Below are positions 10,801 through 20,106 of a stretch of 62,000 nt of DNA, piece by piece; positions within the stretch are counted from its first letter, which is position 1; every line of letters starts with the position of its first letter. A program made the translations under genes and the position numbers. Under the pieces are notes generated by a model. It was not told the origin of the DNA. It made no database searches and saw only the letters and a list, made by a program, of their open reading frames with translations. Source of the DNA: Mesostigma viride (lineage: Eukaryota; Streptophyta; Mesostigmatophyceae; Mesostigmatales; Mesostigmataceae). The stretch lies in assembly GCA_009746045.1 (NCBI GenBank), contig RPFO01000015.1, positions 3,165,836 through 3,227,835 of the forward strand. Reading direction: 5' to 3'.

Positions 10801-13301
10801 CCTTGCGTAGGGTATCCGTACCACGTTACCTACGTGCATGGACAAGGTGGCACCTGCACATAGGTGCCATGTAAGGGCAGTGTGATGATGCAGTTATGTT
10901 TCCCCATCATTGTGGAAGGGAAATGTATTGTGTGGCATGGTTGGGGGCCATATTAGTAGGTATTAGTAGGTAGTATGCCCACCCCTACCCCCTTGGTTGC
11001 TTTTTACCACCGGTACCCCTATGGGCTGTACTGGGTGTAACTGCTGGTATACCCACCCAAATGATGACCCCAATGGCTCAAACTGTTCAGCAACTAATTG
11101 TTTATCATCCCTGAAGTGGTAGGTGCCTAGCTCTTATAACATAATTCACAATGCACATTCTACCAAAAATGAAAACGCTCGTCTTGACCCCCCTGACTTT
11201 GACGGCAGTTATACATGGCCTACCCTGCATATATGTAAGGTTGTGATATACCAACCCGAAGGGCAACTCATGGACATGCTTGGCCCCCAAGGACAGCCAT
11301 TGGATATGGGTGGGTTGGATGGCATCTGGTTTGCAAAATTGTGAAGTTACAGCCGATGCATCGGCAGTATTTCTGCCCATTTAGGGGTTAAGATGTGGGA
11401 CAAGTTCACCGTGCACTGCTTTACGGCCTGGTCGCAGGCGGATACAATCAAGGATCGGGAGAAGAATCTGAGAGAGGGGGACGTGCTCGTGCACGGCGAC
11501 TGGGCCGAGAACTACGAGAACAGCAGCTACGTCCAACTGCAGTCGCAGTACTTCCACAAGCGCAGCCACATCCTGATGCCCATGATCGTGCGTTATCGGC
11601 TCAACGGCGAGCTGGAAAAGCGCGTCTTCTTTTTCCTGGGGGATTCCAGTATCAAGCGGGGCGAGCGCGCTCTCGTATACGCTCTTCGCAAGATTCTGGA
11701 AACCCTGCGGGTAGAAGTAGGGGTAGAGGTGCGAAACCTGTACATGTGCTCGGACAACTGCGCGGTGCAGTTTAAGTCCAGGTACGTGATTAACCAGATT
11801 AACGGTCTGCTCATGGGGGATCCCGACCTGCAGGCCTTTGAGTTCCACTACATGGGGGAGCAGCATGGGAAGGGGGAGGTGGATGGTCAAGGAGCGAAGT
11901 GCAAGTGCGTCTTGAGGGAAATGCAGAGGATTCCCGAAAACCAGCACATACTTGAGACCCACCAGCTAGTCGCCTACTTGAACCAGAACTGGCAGGGCGG
12001 CAAGACATCGAGCAGGGAGTCGGCCCGCGCGCGGGCCGAGAACGTCACTCGCCACTTCTTCCTTTTACCCCCGGTACGGAATTTTGTGTTATTTCAGGTT
12101 TTAAGACGTCAACTGCCGCTGTTCTATAAAAATTCAAACCCAATAAAGGTATCTCTGCAGAGAGACCCTATATACTGTCCATGGGTTGCTTTTCTTTTAG
12201 GTATGAAATTTCGCTTGTTCTTTCGGTATGAAGGGGTCTCTCTGCAGCTATACCCTGTGTCGAATTTCGATCACTTGATATCTTTCGTACGTTGTTATTA
12301 TGATTCGAATGGGGTCTCTCTGCAGCTATACCCTGTGTCGAATTTTGATCACTTGATATCTTGTCGTACGTTGTTATTATGATTCGAATGGGGTCTCTCT
12401 GCAGCTATACCCTGTGTCGAATTTTGATCACTTGATGTCTTGTCGTTAATTTTTTTTTAAGGGGTCTCTCTGCAGCTATACCCTGTTTTATTGGTTTTTG
12501 GTCGATTTTGCTAATTTGAACGGTATTCTTTTTGTCCTAACTATTTGATGACAGGACGTCGAGTCCGGCCGACGCGCGGAGGTTGAGGAGGTGCCTGGCA
12601 TCAAGAAGGCGCATTGGTGGCGACTGGACAAGTCCGACCCTGGCCTTTTGATGATTAGGCGCTATTCCTGCTACTGTCCGCCATGTTTGGCTGGGCGGTT
12701 TGAGGGATGTCTAAGCGAGTGGTCGTTTATCATCGAGTTCAATGATGCAGGAAGCTCGATGAAAACTGTCCGTTTGCTGCCACCGAGCCAGCCCAACCCT
12801 CCGGTTCGCATGGTGACGCGGGGGGAGCAGCTGAAGGACAAGCGGGAGGCGATGGGCCGGCAGATGAGACTCCACGACTATGTGGCAGTTCCATCGGACA
12901 AGGACACGGATCACGATCCCATCCACCCGTTCTGGTTGGCTGAGGTTGTAAGCGAAGCCGGGCCGATCGTGTTAGACGAGAACTTCGAGAGGTGGGTCGA
13001 GGGCCGGAACGGACGGGAGAAGGAGCTGTTCCTCGCCGGGAACGGCATTCTTCCCGTTCGGATTTGGAAGCGGGATAAGCATGACCCCCTGCATTTCACG
13101 CTCAACGTTGAGGATTGGCCACCGTCACGCCAGCCCGAGCTTGTGAATTGCTATCTCTGCGTCGCTCCGGCTCTCCGGCTAGAAGCACGCGTGCGCAGCG
13201 ACGGAATGTGTGCCGACATCAGGATGAGCAAGGAGCTCGACAAGTGGCTTACTACGCTGGTGATCAAGGATGAAGCCCCGGAGGGGCCGGCACCGACTTA
13301 A
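7873..13301 (+). CDS. DDE/RNase H-like transposase-type protein, 3 exons, interrupted by a TTAA element
   Basis: The exons inferred from frame and GT-AG signals are 7873-9438, 9594-9688 continued at 11392-12073, and 12555-13301. All junctions are phase 0, giving about 1,029 residues. The first third is basic and helical. Cys/His-rich stretches follow near residues 345-400 (CACEKH, CKCGAECAGC). The core carries HGDWAENY (Asp near residue 590), CSDNCAVQFKSRY (Asp near 675) and GEQHGKGEVDGQG (Glu/His/Asp near 710-718). From general knowledge, this order of motifs (D-x-AENY, SDxxxxQFK, HGKGxxDGxG) marks a widespread, poorly named eukaryotic family with an RNase H-like DDE arrangement. A C-terminal exon adds a Trp/Cys-containing domain of unknown role. 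Exon 2 is broken by the element at 9689-11387, which puts an in-frame TAA right after the TTAA, so this allele should not make the full protein. The start is the first ATG of the open frame. Confidence 0.65.
9689..11387. mobile_element. TTAA-flanked (piggyBac-like) non-autonomous element 1, 1,699 bp
   Basis: The element is bounded by identical TTAA tetranucleotides at 9685-9688 and 11388-11391. Its ends are inverted repeats that start CCCCTAAATGG. A subterminal motif (GTTACAGCCGA...TCGGC) is also present in inverted orientation near both ends. TTAA target duplication with CCC-starting termini is the signature of the piggyBac superfamily. No transposase ORF is visible, so it is non-autonomous. 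Removing the element and one TTAA restores the reading frame of the surrounding exon (GAC GAG ATT CTT AAG ATG TGG). A partial relative lies at 43735-46300. Confidence 0.85.
12150..12490. repeat. Intronic ~78-bp tandem repeats carrying the CTGCAG palindrome
   Basis: Intron 2 of the DDE-like gene (12074-12554) contains an isolated copy at 12152-12173 and four copies of GGGGTCTCTCTGCAGCTATA at about 12236, 12311, 12390 and 12460. They are separated by a conserved spacer (GTGTCGAATTTTGATCACTT). This is the same palindrome family as at 2.5-3.0 kb, with one arm changed (AGCTATACCC). Confidence 0.85.
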
Positions 13302-13593
13302 ATTAACAAGAAATTGGGGTCTCGCTGCGGGTAGACGACGCCCTAGTTTCGGCTCGTATTATATCTTTAGAGTGGGGCTTCAGTAGGGTGTAAAAAGGTG
13401 GCCGCATATATTGTATATATTTTTCGAGATCTTTCTGTGGTCAAGTTTAAGGGTAGTTGATAATTTTTTGCGGCCTTCAATTAACAGTTATTTTTTACTG
13501 CAACATAATTTTATGCTGTATATTTAAATAATGATAAGGATTTCGATATTTTTTTGCACAATCTATTCGACATTTGTTTCTGCATGTCGAGAA
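13302..13593. other. AT-rich 3' flank of the DDE-like gene
   Basis: Just after the stop codon is a diverged palindrome copy (about 13316-13345). An AT-rich stretch follows, without ORFs, and may be 3' UTR and spacer. No polyadenylation signal could be assigned with confidence. Confidence 0.4.
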
Positions 13594-13806
13594 TTTATTG
13601 CTCCACCCCCACAAAAAAAATCGTTCCGGAACTGTTCGAAGCGAATAGCACTGACAGGATTCGAACCCGGGTCCACATTAATGTTCGGAGTGAGGTAGGC
13701 CAGCCATCATGTTCCGCACTGAAATCTGGCTCGGGTCCGATCCCTTCCATTGCTCTTCGCTTCGAACAGCTCCGGAACAAGTTAGGTTTGGGGTTGGAGC
13801 AATAAA
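13594..13806. mobile_element. Small fold-back element (MITE-like), ~213 bp
   Basis: Imperfect inverted repeats of about 53 bp, TTTATTGCTCCA...GTTCCGGAACTGTTCG at 13594-13646 and its reverse complement at 13754-13806, enclose about 105 bp. The spacer contains GGATTCGAACC, the complement of a tRNA T-arm consensus, but the rest does not fold as a tRNA. No target-site duplication could be fixed. No coding capacity. Confidence 0.7.
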
Positions 13807-14127
13807 TACTTATTTGCCGGGCGCAGTTGTCATTCCGCCTAGTACAATTGCGTCACTAGTACAATTTTTGTCTGGGTACGGTACGAACCAATAACGCAAT
13901 ATTTAGTATCTAATCGCCGCTGCTCTTGCTGAATTTTATCCGGAAGCTGAAACAGGTGTCCGGTGAAGCGAATACTAGTGACTGGTGGTCGTGCCCTTCC
14001 ATTACTCCTTATCGACAAATTTTGGGTTCTACCTGCAGTTATAACCCTTGCGCGTCTGGCTGTCGGGGTCACCAATTTCCTGTCGATTGCAAGCAGCCAA
14101 CCTTGCCGAAATTTAACACTGTCACAA

Positions 14128-14565
14128 ATGGAGCAGAGCAATATTTTCGGTTCTCAGCATACCTATGTGATGGTCGACAAAAATGAGCACGCTGCAAACA
14201 TCAGAATTGATGTAGAGTTGCTCGGACCTTCTGCACAGTGGGGTGCAGGTGTCATTGCGTTCGGCAATGGCATGATCGATCTGGTGCCACCCGATTCAGA
14301 TTTGAACCCTGCTTACCAATGCGTGCCTGACAATCAGGCGAGAGTGGTGGTGGAGAGCACGGAAATTCCGGGCTCTCCCAATGTATCAATGATGCGCCTG
14401 AGGGCCGAGGCCCAGCAGGAGTTCCTGGCTGCTGCGGAGAACGGCGGGGCCAAGTGGAACACCAAAATGTATACAGGCGAGCCTCCCAACTACAGGGGAG
14501 ACCAGTACCAGGGAGTGTACTCCTTCGGCGATTTTGACATCGACGGATGGGGCACCTTTTTCTAG
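14128..14565 (+). CDS. Unknown 145-aa protein
   Basis: The ORF begins at an ATG at 14128 (MEQSNIFGSQHTYVMVDKN) and ends with a TAG at 14563-14565. The open frame extends upstream to 13963, but the upstream part overlaps a diverged palindrome copy (about 14028-14053) and looks non-coding, so the internal ATG is preferred. Composition is that of a soluble globular protein, rich in Asn, Asp, Gly and Tyr toward the end (GDQYQGVYSFGDFDIDGW). No signal peptide, membrane segment or known motif is visible. It lies 0.8 kb downstream of the DDE-like gene on the same strand and could be a terminal exon. It remains a prediction without recognised family. Confidence 0.45.
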   Translation: MEQSNIFGSQHTYVMVDKNEHAANIRIDVELLGPSAQWGAGVIAFGNGMIDLVPPDSDLNPAYQCVPDNQARVVVESTEIPGSPNVSMMRLRAEAQQEFLAAAENGGAKWNTKMYTGEPPNYRGDQYQGVYSFGDFDIDGWGTFF

Positions 14566-15199
14566 GCGCAATGCCTAAGTTGTCAAATACTCCGACAATG
14601 TCAAAATTGCGAATGATAAAATTACGGACATGTGCACATATATGTACTGATTCAATAAAAAATTTCGGCAATTTTGTTCCCGGCATTGATAATCAAAAGC
14701 TGCTAGCAAGCCAAGGACTTCAAAAGTGGCAATAGATCGATGTAGGTCGTCGATAAACTTGTCTAGTCGTCATATTTCGGTCGCAAAATTCGTGCGTGGC
14801 CTGCAGGCATCGGACAAAGTGCACGCAACAGCAGGAGTCGGTTGAGTTCGAAGCACGGCAGACACAAAATTTCGGCGCAAAGTCCGTCGGGCGAAAAATT
14901 CGCTCGGCTGCCAAATTTTCGGCAAGAATTTCGGCGCAATGTCCGGTTTTCGGACGATTGAAATTAGCGTTTTTTTCTTGCAAAAATCTACCCCATTCCG
15001 CGTGGGACCACCCTACATTCTACTTGGATTCGGTGATTCCACGGTGGTTCTTCAAGTGACGCGTGGCATAATACGACGTCTTGTCACAGTGTACGATAGG
15101 ACATTTAGTCTCCGACACTGCGGTCTATTCAATGCTATTGATTAGACGTAACAAATAGTGACAGGACTTGTGTGACAGGACATTGATGTGACTATTTAT
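14566..15199. other. Intergenic, nothing recognised
   Basis: Short ORFs on both strands overlap one another and show no motifs. The segment around 14850-14960 repeats TTTCGGCGCAA and TTTCGGC words. No RNA gene or boundary repeat was found. Confidence 0.4.
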
Positions 15200-15672
15200 G
15201 GGCCCACTTCAAATGTTCCGCCGTCCAAGCCAAGTGTGTGACACTTTTTCGCTATTTTCGCAAAAAAAAAAAAAATTTCGCACGAGTTCGCGTGATTTTC
15301 GCGTGATTTTCGCAAAATTTTCACACATTTTCGCACGATTTCGCACGATTTCGCACAATTTTGCATGATTTCGCACGATTTCGCATGGATTTCAACCAAG
15401 GGTCGTTTTGGGGAGTGACGTTTGACAAAATTTCGCATGAATTCACACATCAAAATTTTTTACCGTCGACATTTTTCACATGAAATGTCGCACGATTTCA
15501 GCAAATTTTGCACAAATTCGCACGATTTCAGCAAATTTCACACGATTTCAGCAAATTTCGCACAATTTCGCACGATTTCGCACGACGAATCACTCTGCAG
15601 AGTGACGATCGTCGAAAAAGTCAAAAAAACGACAAACAGTGTCACACTTTTCGGAACATTTGAAGTGGGCCC
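15200..15672. mobile_element. Fold-back element with perfect 21-bp inverted repeats, 473 bp
   Basis: Perfect 21-bp terminal inverted repeats, GGGCCCACTTCAAATGTTCC plus G at 15200-15220 and the complement at 15652-15672, enclose an interior made of many degenerate TTTCGCACGATTTC repeats. A second inverted word (GTGTGACAC / GTGTCACAC) lies inside the ends. There is no transposase. No unambiguous target-site duplication could be seen, so the superfamily is not assigned. Confidence 0.75.
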
Positions 15673-16890
15673 GGCCATTATAATTAGACATTATGGATAA
15701 CGAGCCGAGATCTGCTGGTCCAGAGTGAAGGACAGCAATATTGTGAGATGATCTGTGGAATCATGTGACTGCGCGTCACAATTAGTATATAACGAGCAGG
15801 GCGCTGCCACTTGGTAGCACCACTTTCCCTGCACCTGTGTCCTCGCACCTTCGGCGACGGTTCTCACGTGCCTCGTGCATTCTGTGCTGGTGTCCATAAC
15901 CAGCAACGTAAACCTATTGATTAATATAACTACTTCCTCTGTAGGTATTAATCAGTGCAGGCTGAACCACAGTTCAGCCACAGTTTCTTGAACTGATACT
16001 CATTGCAATTACCTCGATTACCCATAACATTACCCATAACAATTAGAAGGGCTGGCGTACGGCTGTCTATGATAAGCGCAAGGATCCTAATAAATACCAG
16101 GAAATTCCTTTTATTCGTTACCCCGATATTCACAGTCTCCTTTCCCACACAGCAAAATATGGTGTTGTTCTTAGTCAGTTACATCATATTTTTCCCGTCT
16201 TTGTTCTTATCGTGTCGATTTCATCACGACGCTTGTTGAACTCTTGCATCGTTTGTTGGTCAAAGACTATGACCGCGACATTATGCTCCGTCAAGTCCGG
16301 TGTTTTTTGCAACGTCACCCACATCTGTTCGGTGCTGCCCCTTGGCACAAGCTCTACAAACAGGTCGTGGACCGGCTGGATCGCGTAGTATCTCCGCACA
16401 TCTGAACCTTGTGGTGCCAGATCTCCTTTGCGGCCGTTCCGAGCCTGGAACGGGATTCGTTGTCCACATCGTCGCGTCGCTGCAGCAACACGATGTTTTC
16501 TGGCATACGCGGGCTTTTGGTTCCCGCCGCACATTTGAAAGTGCTGTCTCCGGATTTTTGCCTTTCGGCACCGTGTGCAGTTCTGGGACGTTTGGAATCA
16601 TGGCATGGCTAACGTAATGACTGACTAGCTAGACCTTTTCAGTGGTTTCCCATTTGCGGGTATTTCCTCGTAAATGGTGGGAGAGCGATCTCAGCAATGG
16701 TGCTTACCCCTAGACACAGTCTCCCGGCCAGTGGCTCGAAACACACGCCCTGATCAAGCAAGCTGTTTCCGGCCCCACCGTCTAGGTCATCTAGTCGCTC
16801 TACACGTAAGCCAGCCATAATTTCAATGCACAAGGCTACACATTTCCATCACCATTCATATTCATCATCCCGTGAACGACTCGAACACGC
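15673..16890. other. Intergenic with one weak minus-strand ORF
   Basis: The only candidate is a 116-residue minus-strand ORF at 16534-16184. Its second half (VAVIVFDQQTMQEFNKRRDE) looks protein-like, while an overlapping minus-strand ORF (16601-16281) competes with it. I recognise no family and would not call a gene on this evidence. Confidence 0.3.
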
Positions 16891-16894
16891 GGAC

Positions 16895-16975
16895 AAGATA
16901 ACGGCAGGCTCGAGCTACCATGGTCCGGATTCTCCCGATTTCTGGCCTACGCTGGCAGCCTGTCTCCTTGATCAG
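16895..16975 (+). repeat. Dispersed repeat also present inside the CACTA element
   Basis: The segment GGCAGGCTCGAGCTACCATG...GTCTCCTTGAT is found in reverse complement at about 58367-58440. It borders the left arm of the structure that contains the ATCC array. Confidence 0.6.
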
Positions 16976-17068
16976 GCGGAGCCAATTTTCGGAAGAACCG
17001 TTAGGTTCGCCAGAATTGGCGAAGTACACGTGAGAAAACATAGGAATAGGGGATGAAAATCCGTCAAT

Positions 17069-19402
17069 CCATCCATCCATCCATCCATCCATCCATCCAT
17101 CCATCCATCCATCCATCCATCCATCCATCCATCCATCCATCCATCCATCCATCCATCCATCCATCCATCCATCCATCCATCCATCCATCCATCCATCCAT
17201 CCATCCATCCATCCATCCATCCATCCATCCATCCATCCATCCATCCATCCATCCATCCATCCATCCATCCATCCATCCATCCATCCATCCATCCATCCAT
17301 CCATCCATCCATCCATCCATCCATCCATCCATCCATCCATCCATCCATCCATCCATCCATCCATCCATCCATCCATCCATCCATCCATCCATCCATCCAT
17401 CCATCCATCCATCCATCCATCCATCCATCCATCCATCCATCCATCCATCCATCCATCCATCCATCCATCCATCCATCCATCCATCCATCCATCCATCCAT
17501 CCATCCATCCATCCATCCATCCATCCATCCATCCATCCATCCATCCATCCATCCATCCATCCATCCATCCATCCATCCATCCATCCATCCATCCATCCAT
17601 CCATCCATCCATCCATCCATCCATCCATCCATCCATCCATCCATCCATCCATCCATCCATCCATCCATCCATCCATCCATCCATCCATCCATCCATCCAT
17701 CCATCCATCCATCCATCCATCCATCCATCCATCCATCCATCCATCCATCCATCCATCCATCCATCCATCCATCCATCCATCCATCCATCCATCCATCCAT
17801 CCATCCATCCATCCATCCATCCATCCATCCATCCATCCATCCATCCATCCATCCATCCATCCATCCATCCATCCATCCATCCATCCATCCATCCATCCAT
17901 CCATCCATCCATCCATCCATCCATCCATCCATCCATCCATCCATCCATCCATCCATCCATCCATCCATCCATCCATCCATCCATCCATCCATCCATCCAT
18001 CCATCCATCCATCCATCCATCCATCCATCCATCCATCCATCCATCCATCCATCCATCCATCCATCCATCCATCCATCCATCCATCCATCCATCCATCCAT
18101 CCATCCATCCATCCATCCATCCATCCATCCATCCATCCATCCATCCATCCATCCATCCATCCATCCATCCATCCATCCATCCATCCATCCATCCATCCAT
18201 CCATCCATCCATCCATCCATCCATCCATCCATCCATCCATCCATCCATCCATCCATCCATCCATCCATCCATCCATCCATCCATCCATCCATCCATCCAT
18301 CCATCCATCCATCCATCCATCCATCCATCCATCCATCCATCCATCCATCCATCCATCCATCCATCCATCCATCCATCCATCCATCCATCCATCCATCCAT
18401 CCATCCATCCATCCATCCATCCATCCATCCGCCATCCATCCATCCATCCATCCATCCATCCATCCATCCATCCATCCATCCATCCATCCATCCATCCATC
18501 CATCCATCCATCCATCCATCCATCCATCCATCCATCCATCCATCCATCCATCCATCCATCCATCCATCCATCCATCCATCCATCCATCCATCCATCCATC
18601 CATCCATCCATCCATCCATCCATCCATCCATCCATCCATCCATCCATCCATCCATCCATCCATCCATCCATCCATCCATCCATCCATCCATCCATCCATC
18701 CATCCATCCATCCATCCATCCATCCATCCATCCATCCATCCATCCATCCATCCATCCATCCATCCATCCATCCATCCATCCATCCATCCATCCATCCATC
18801 CATCCATCCATCCATCCATCCATCCATCCATCCATCCATCCATCCATCCATCCATCCATCCATCCATCCATCCATCCATCCATCCATCCATCCATCCATC
18901 CATCCATCCATCCATCCATCCATCCATCCATCCATCCATCCATCCATCCATCCATCCATCCATCCATCCATCCATCCATCCATCCATCCATCCATCCATC
19001 CATCCATCCATCCATCCATCCATCCATCCATCCATCCATCCATCCATCCATCCATCCATCCATCCATCCATCCATCCATCCATCCATCCATCCATCCATC
19101 CATCCATCCATCCATCCATCCATCCATCCATCCATCCATCCATCCATCCATCCATCCATCCATCCATCCATCCATCCATCCATCCATCCATCCATCCATC
19201 CATCCATCCATCCATCCATCCATCCATCCATCCATCCATCCATCCATCCATCCATCCATCCATCCATCCATCCATCCATCCATCCATCCATCCATCCATC
19301 CATCCATCCATCCATCCATCCATCCATCCATCCATCCATCCATCCATCCATCCATCCATCCATCCATCCATCCATCCATCCATCCATCCATCCATCCATC
19401 CA
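17069..19402. repeat. (ATCC)n microsatellite array, ~2.33 kb, ~583 copies
   Basis: An almost perfectly pure tetranucleotide array. The only interruption seen is a phase break at about 18430 (CCATCCGCCATCC). Because 4 and 3 are coprime and no stop codon occurs in the repeat, several frames translate as endless (IHPS)n or (WMDG)n. These are not genes. The array sits inside a unit that begins AGGAATAGGGGATGAAAATC at about 17041 and continues to about 19506. The same unit follows directly at 19507 with only a handful of repeats. Confidence 0.98.
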
Positions 19403-19625
19403 CCGAATTCGTCCCGAATTTGCAAGCACAAGGGTGAGGTTCTTCCGAAAATTTGCTCCGCCGTAGAGTTTCAACGGGCGAGTTGCAAACACGCGCGTTA
19501 CTTGATAGGAATAGGGGATGAAAATCCGTCAATCCATCCATACATCCATACATCCACCGAATTTGTCCCTAATTTGCAAGCAGAAGAGTGAGGTTGTTCC
19601 GAAAATTTCCGGTGAAACCATGGTG
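19403..19625 (+). repeat. Tandem duplicate flank unit of the ATCC array
   Basis: After the array comes a flank (CCGAATTCGTCCCGAATTTG ... TTACTTGAT) and then a second copy of the unit start (19507-19540). That copy has a short, impure TCCA/TACA run and the same downstream flank. Part of the flank (TTCTTCCGAAAATTTGCTCC, about 19440) recurs in inverted orientation at 16978-17004 and in direct orientation at about 22060-22135. Confidence 0.8.
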
Positions 19626-20106
19626 AAATGGGTGTTTTTCCGGGTAAATGGGTATTTTTTATTAACGGATAAGAATATCGTTAGGTTAAGAGGTACCACG
19701 TATCGACCAGCTGGTTACCCACGGACGGAGGGTAGTGTAGTGATAGGTGAAAGGTTTAGAAAGGAGCATTATGTGACCAGGGGAGCCAAGTGACGCGCGT
19801 AACTGCATACAGTAAGGTCACCGTCAGGAATGCAAGTAAACACCCTGTTGCGTCCTAGGAGAGCATGGAAGAGCTCCAAGGGGCTAGGCGGCCTGTCATT
19901 GTTGGGCCCGGGGTCCCACACCTTGTACAGTACTGTATTGTTCTTGCGCCAAGAGCCAAGCGCGACGCATTGCTGAGTTCCAGGTAAATAGGTGTACGTT
20001 TATTCCAAATATAGCCAGTAGGGAATCCCTGCTAAGCCTAGGGTAGCAAGATGTCAGTGGCTAAAACGGAGCCTTACTAGACCACCATTGCTGAGTTCCA
20101 GAGCGG
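19626..20106 (-). mobile_element. Truncated LINE 3' end with a small 103-bp insertion
   Basis: The segment 19626-19983 is a diverged copy of the 3' end of the LINE at 20107-22045. Shared words include TGAAATGGGTGTT, GGGCCC..GGGTCCCACACC and AGACC/TGACCAGGG(A/G)AGCCA. At 19984-20086 a 103-bp insert is flanked by the 15-bp direct repeat ATTGCTGAGTTCCAG (19969-19983 and 20087-20101), which looks like a target-site duplication. The insert begins with AAATAGGTGTACGTTTATTC, a word also found at about 35320 inside the hAT-like element. Confidence 0.6.

Noticed and set aside
13650-13700. Minus-strand tRNA suggested by GGGTTCGAATCC
   Set aside because: The acceptor and anticodon arms do not form; the word lies inside a fold-back element.
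16865-19553. Giant WMDG/IHPS repeat proteins of ~800 residues on both strands
   Set aside because: Translation of the ATCC microsatellite; open in every frame that lacks a stop.
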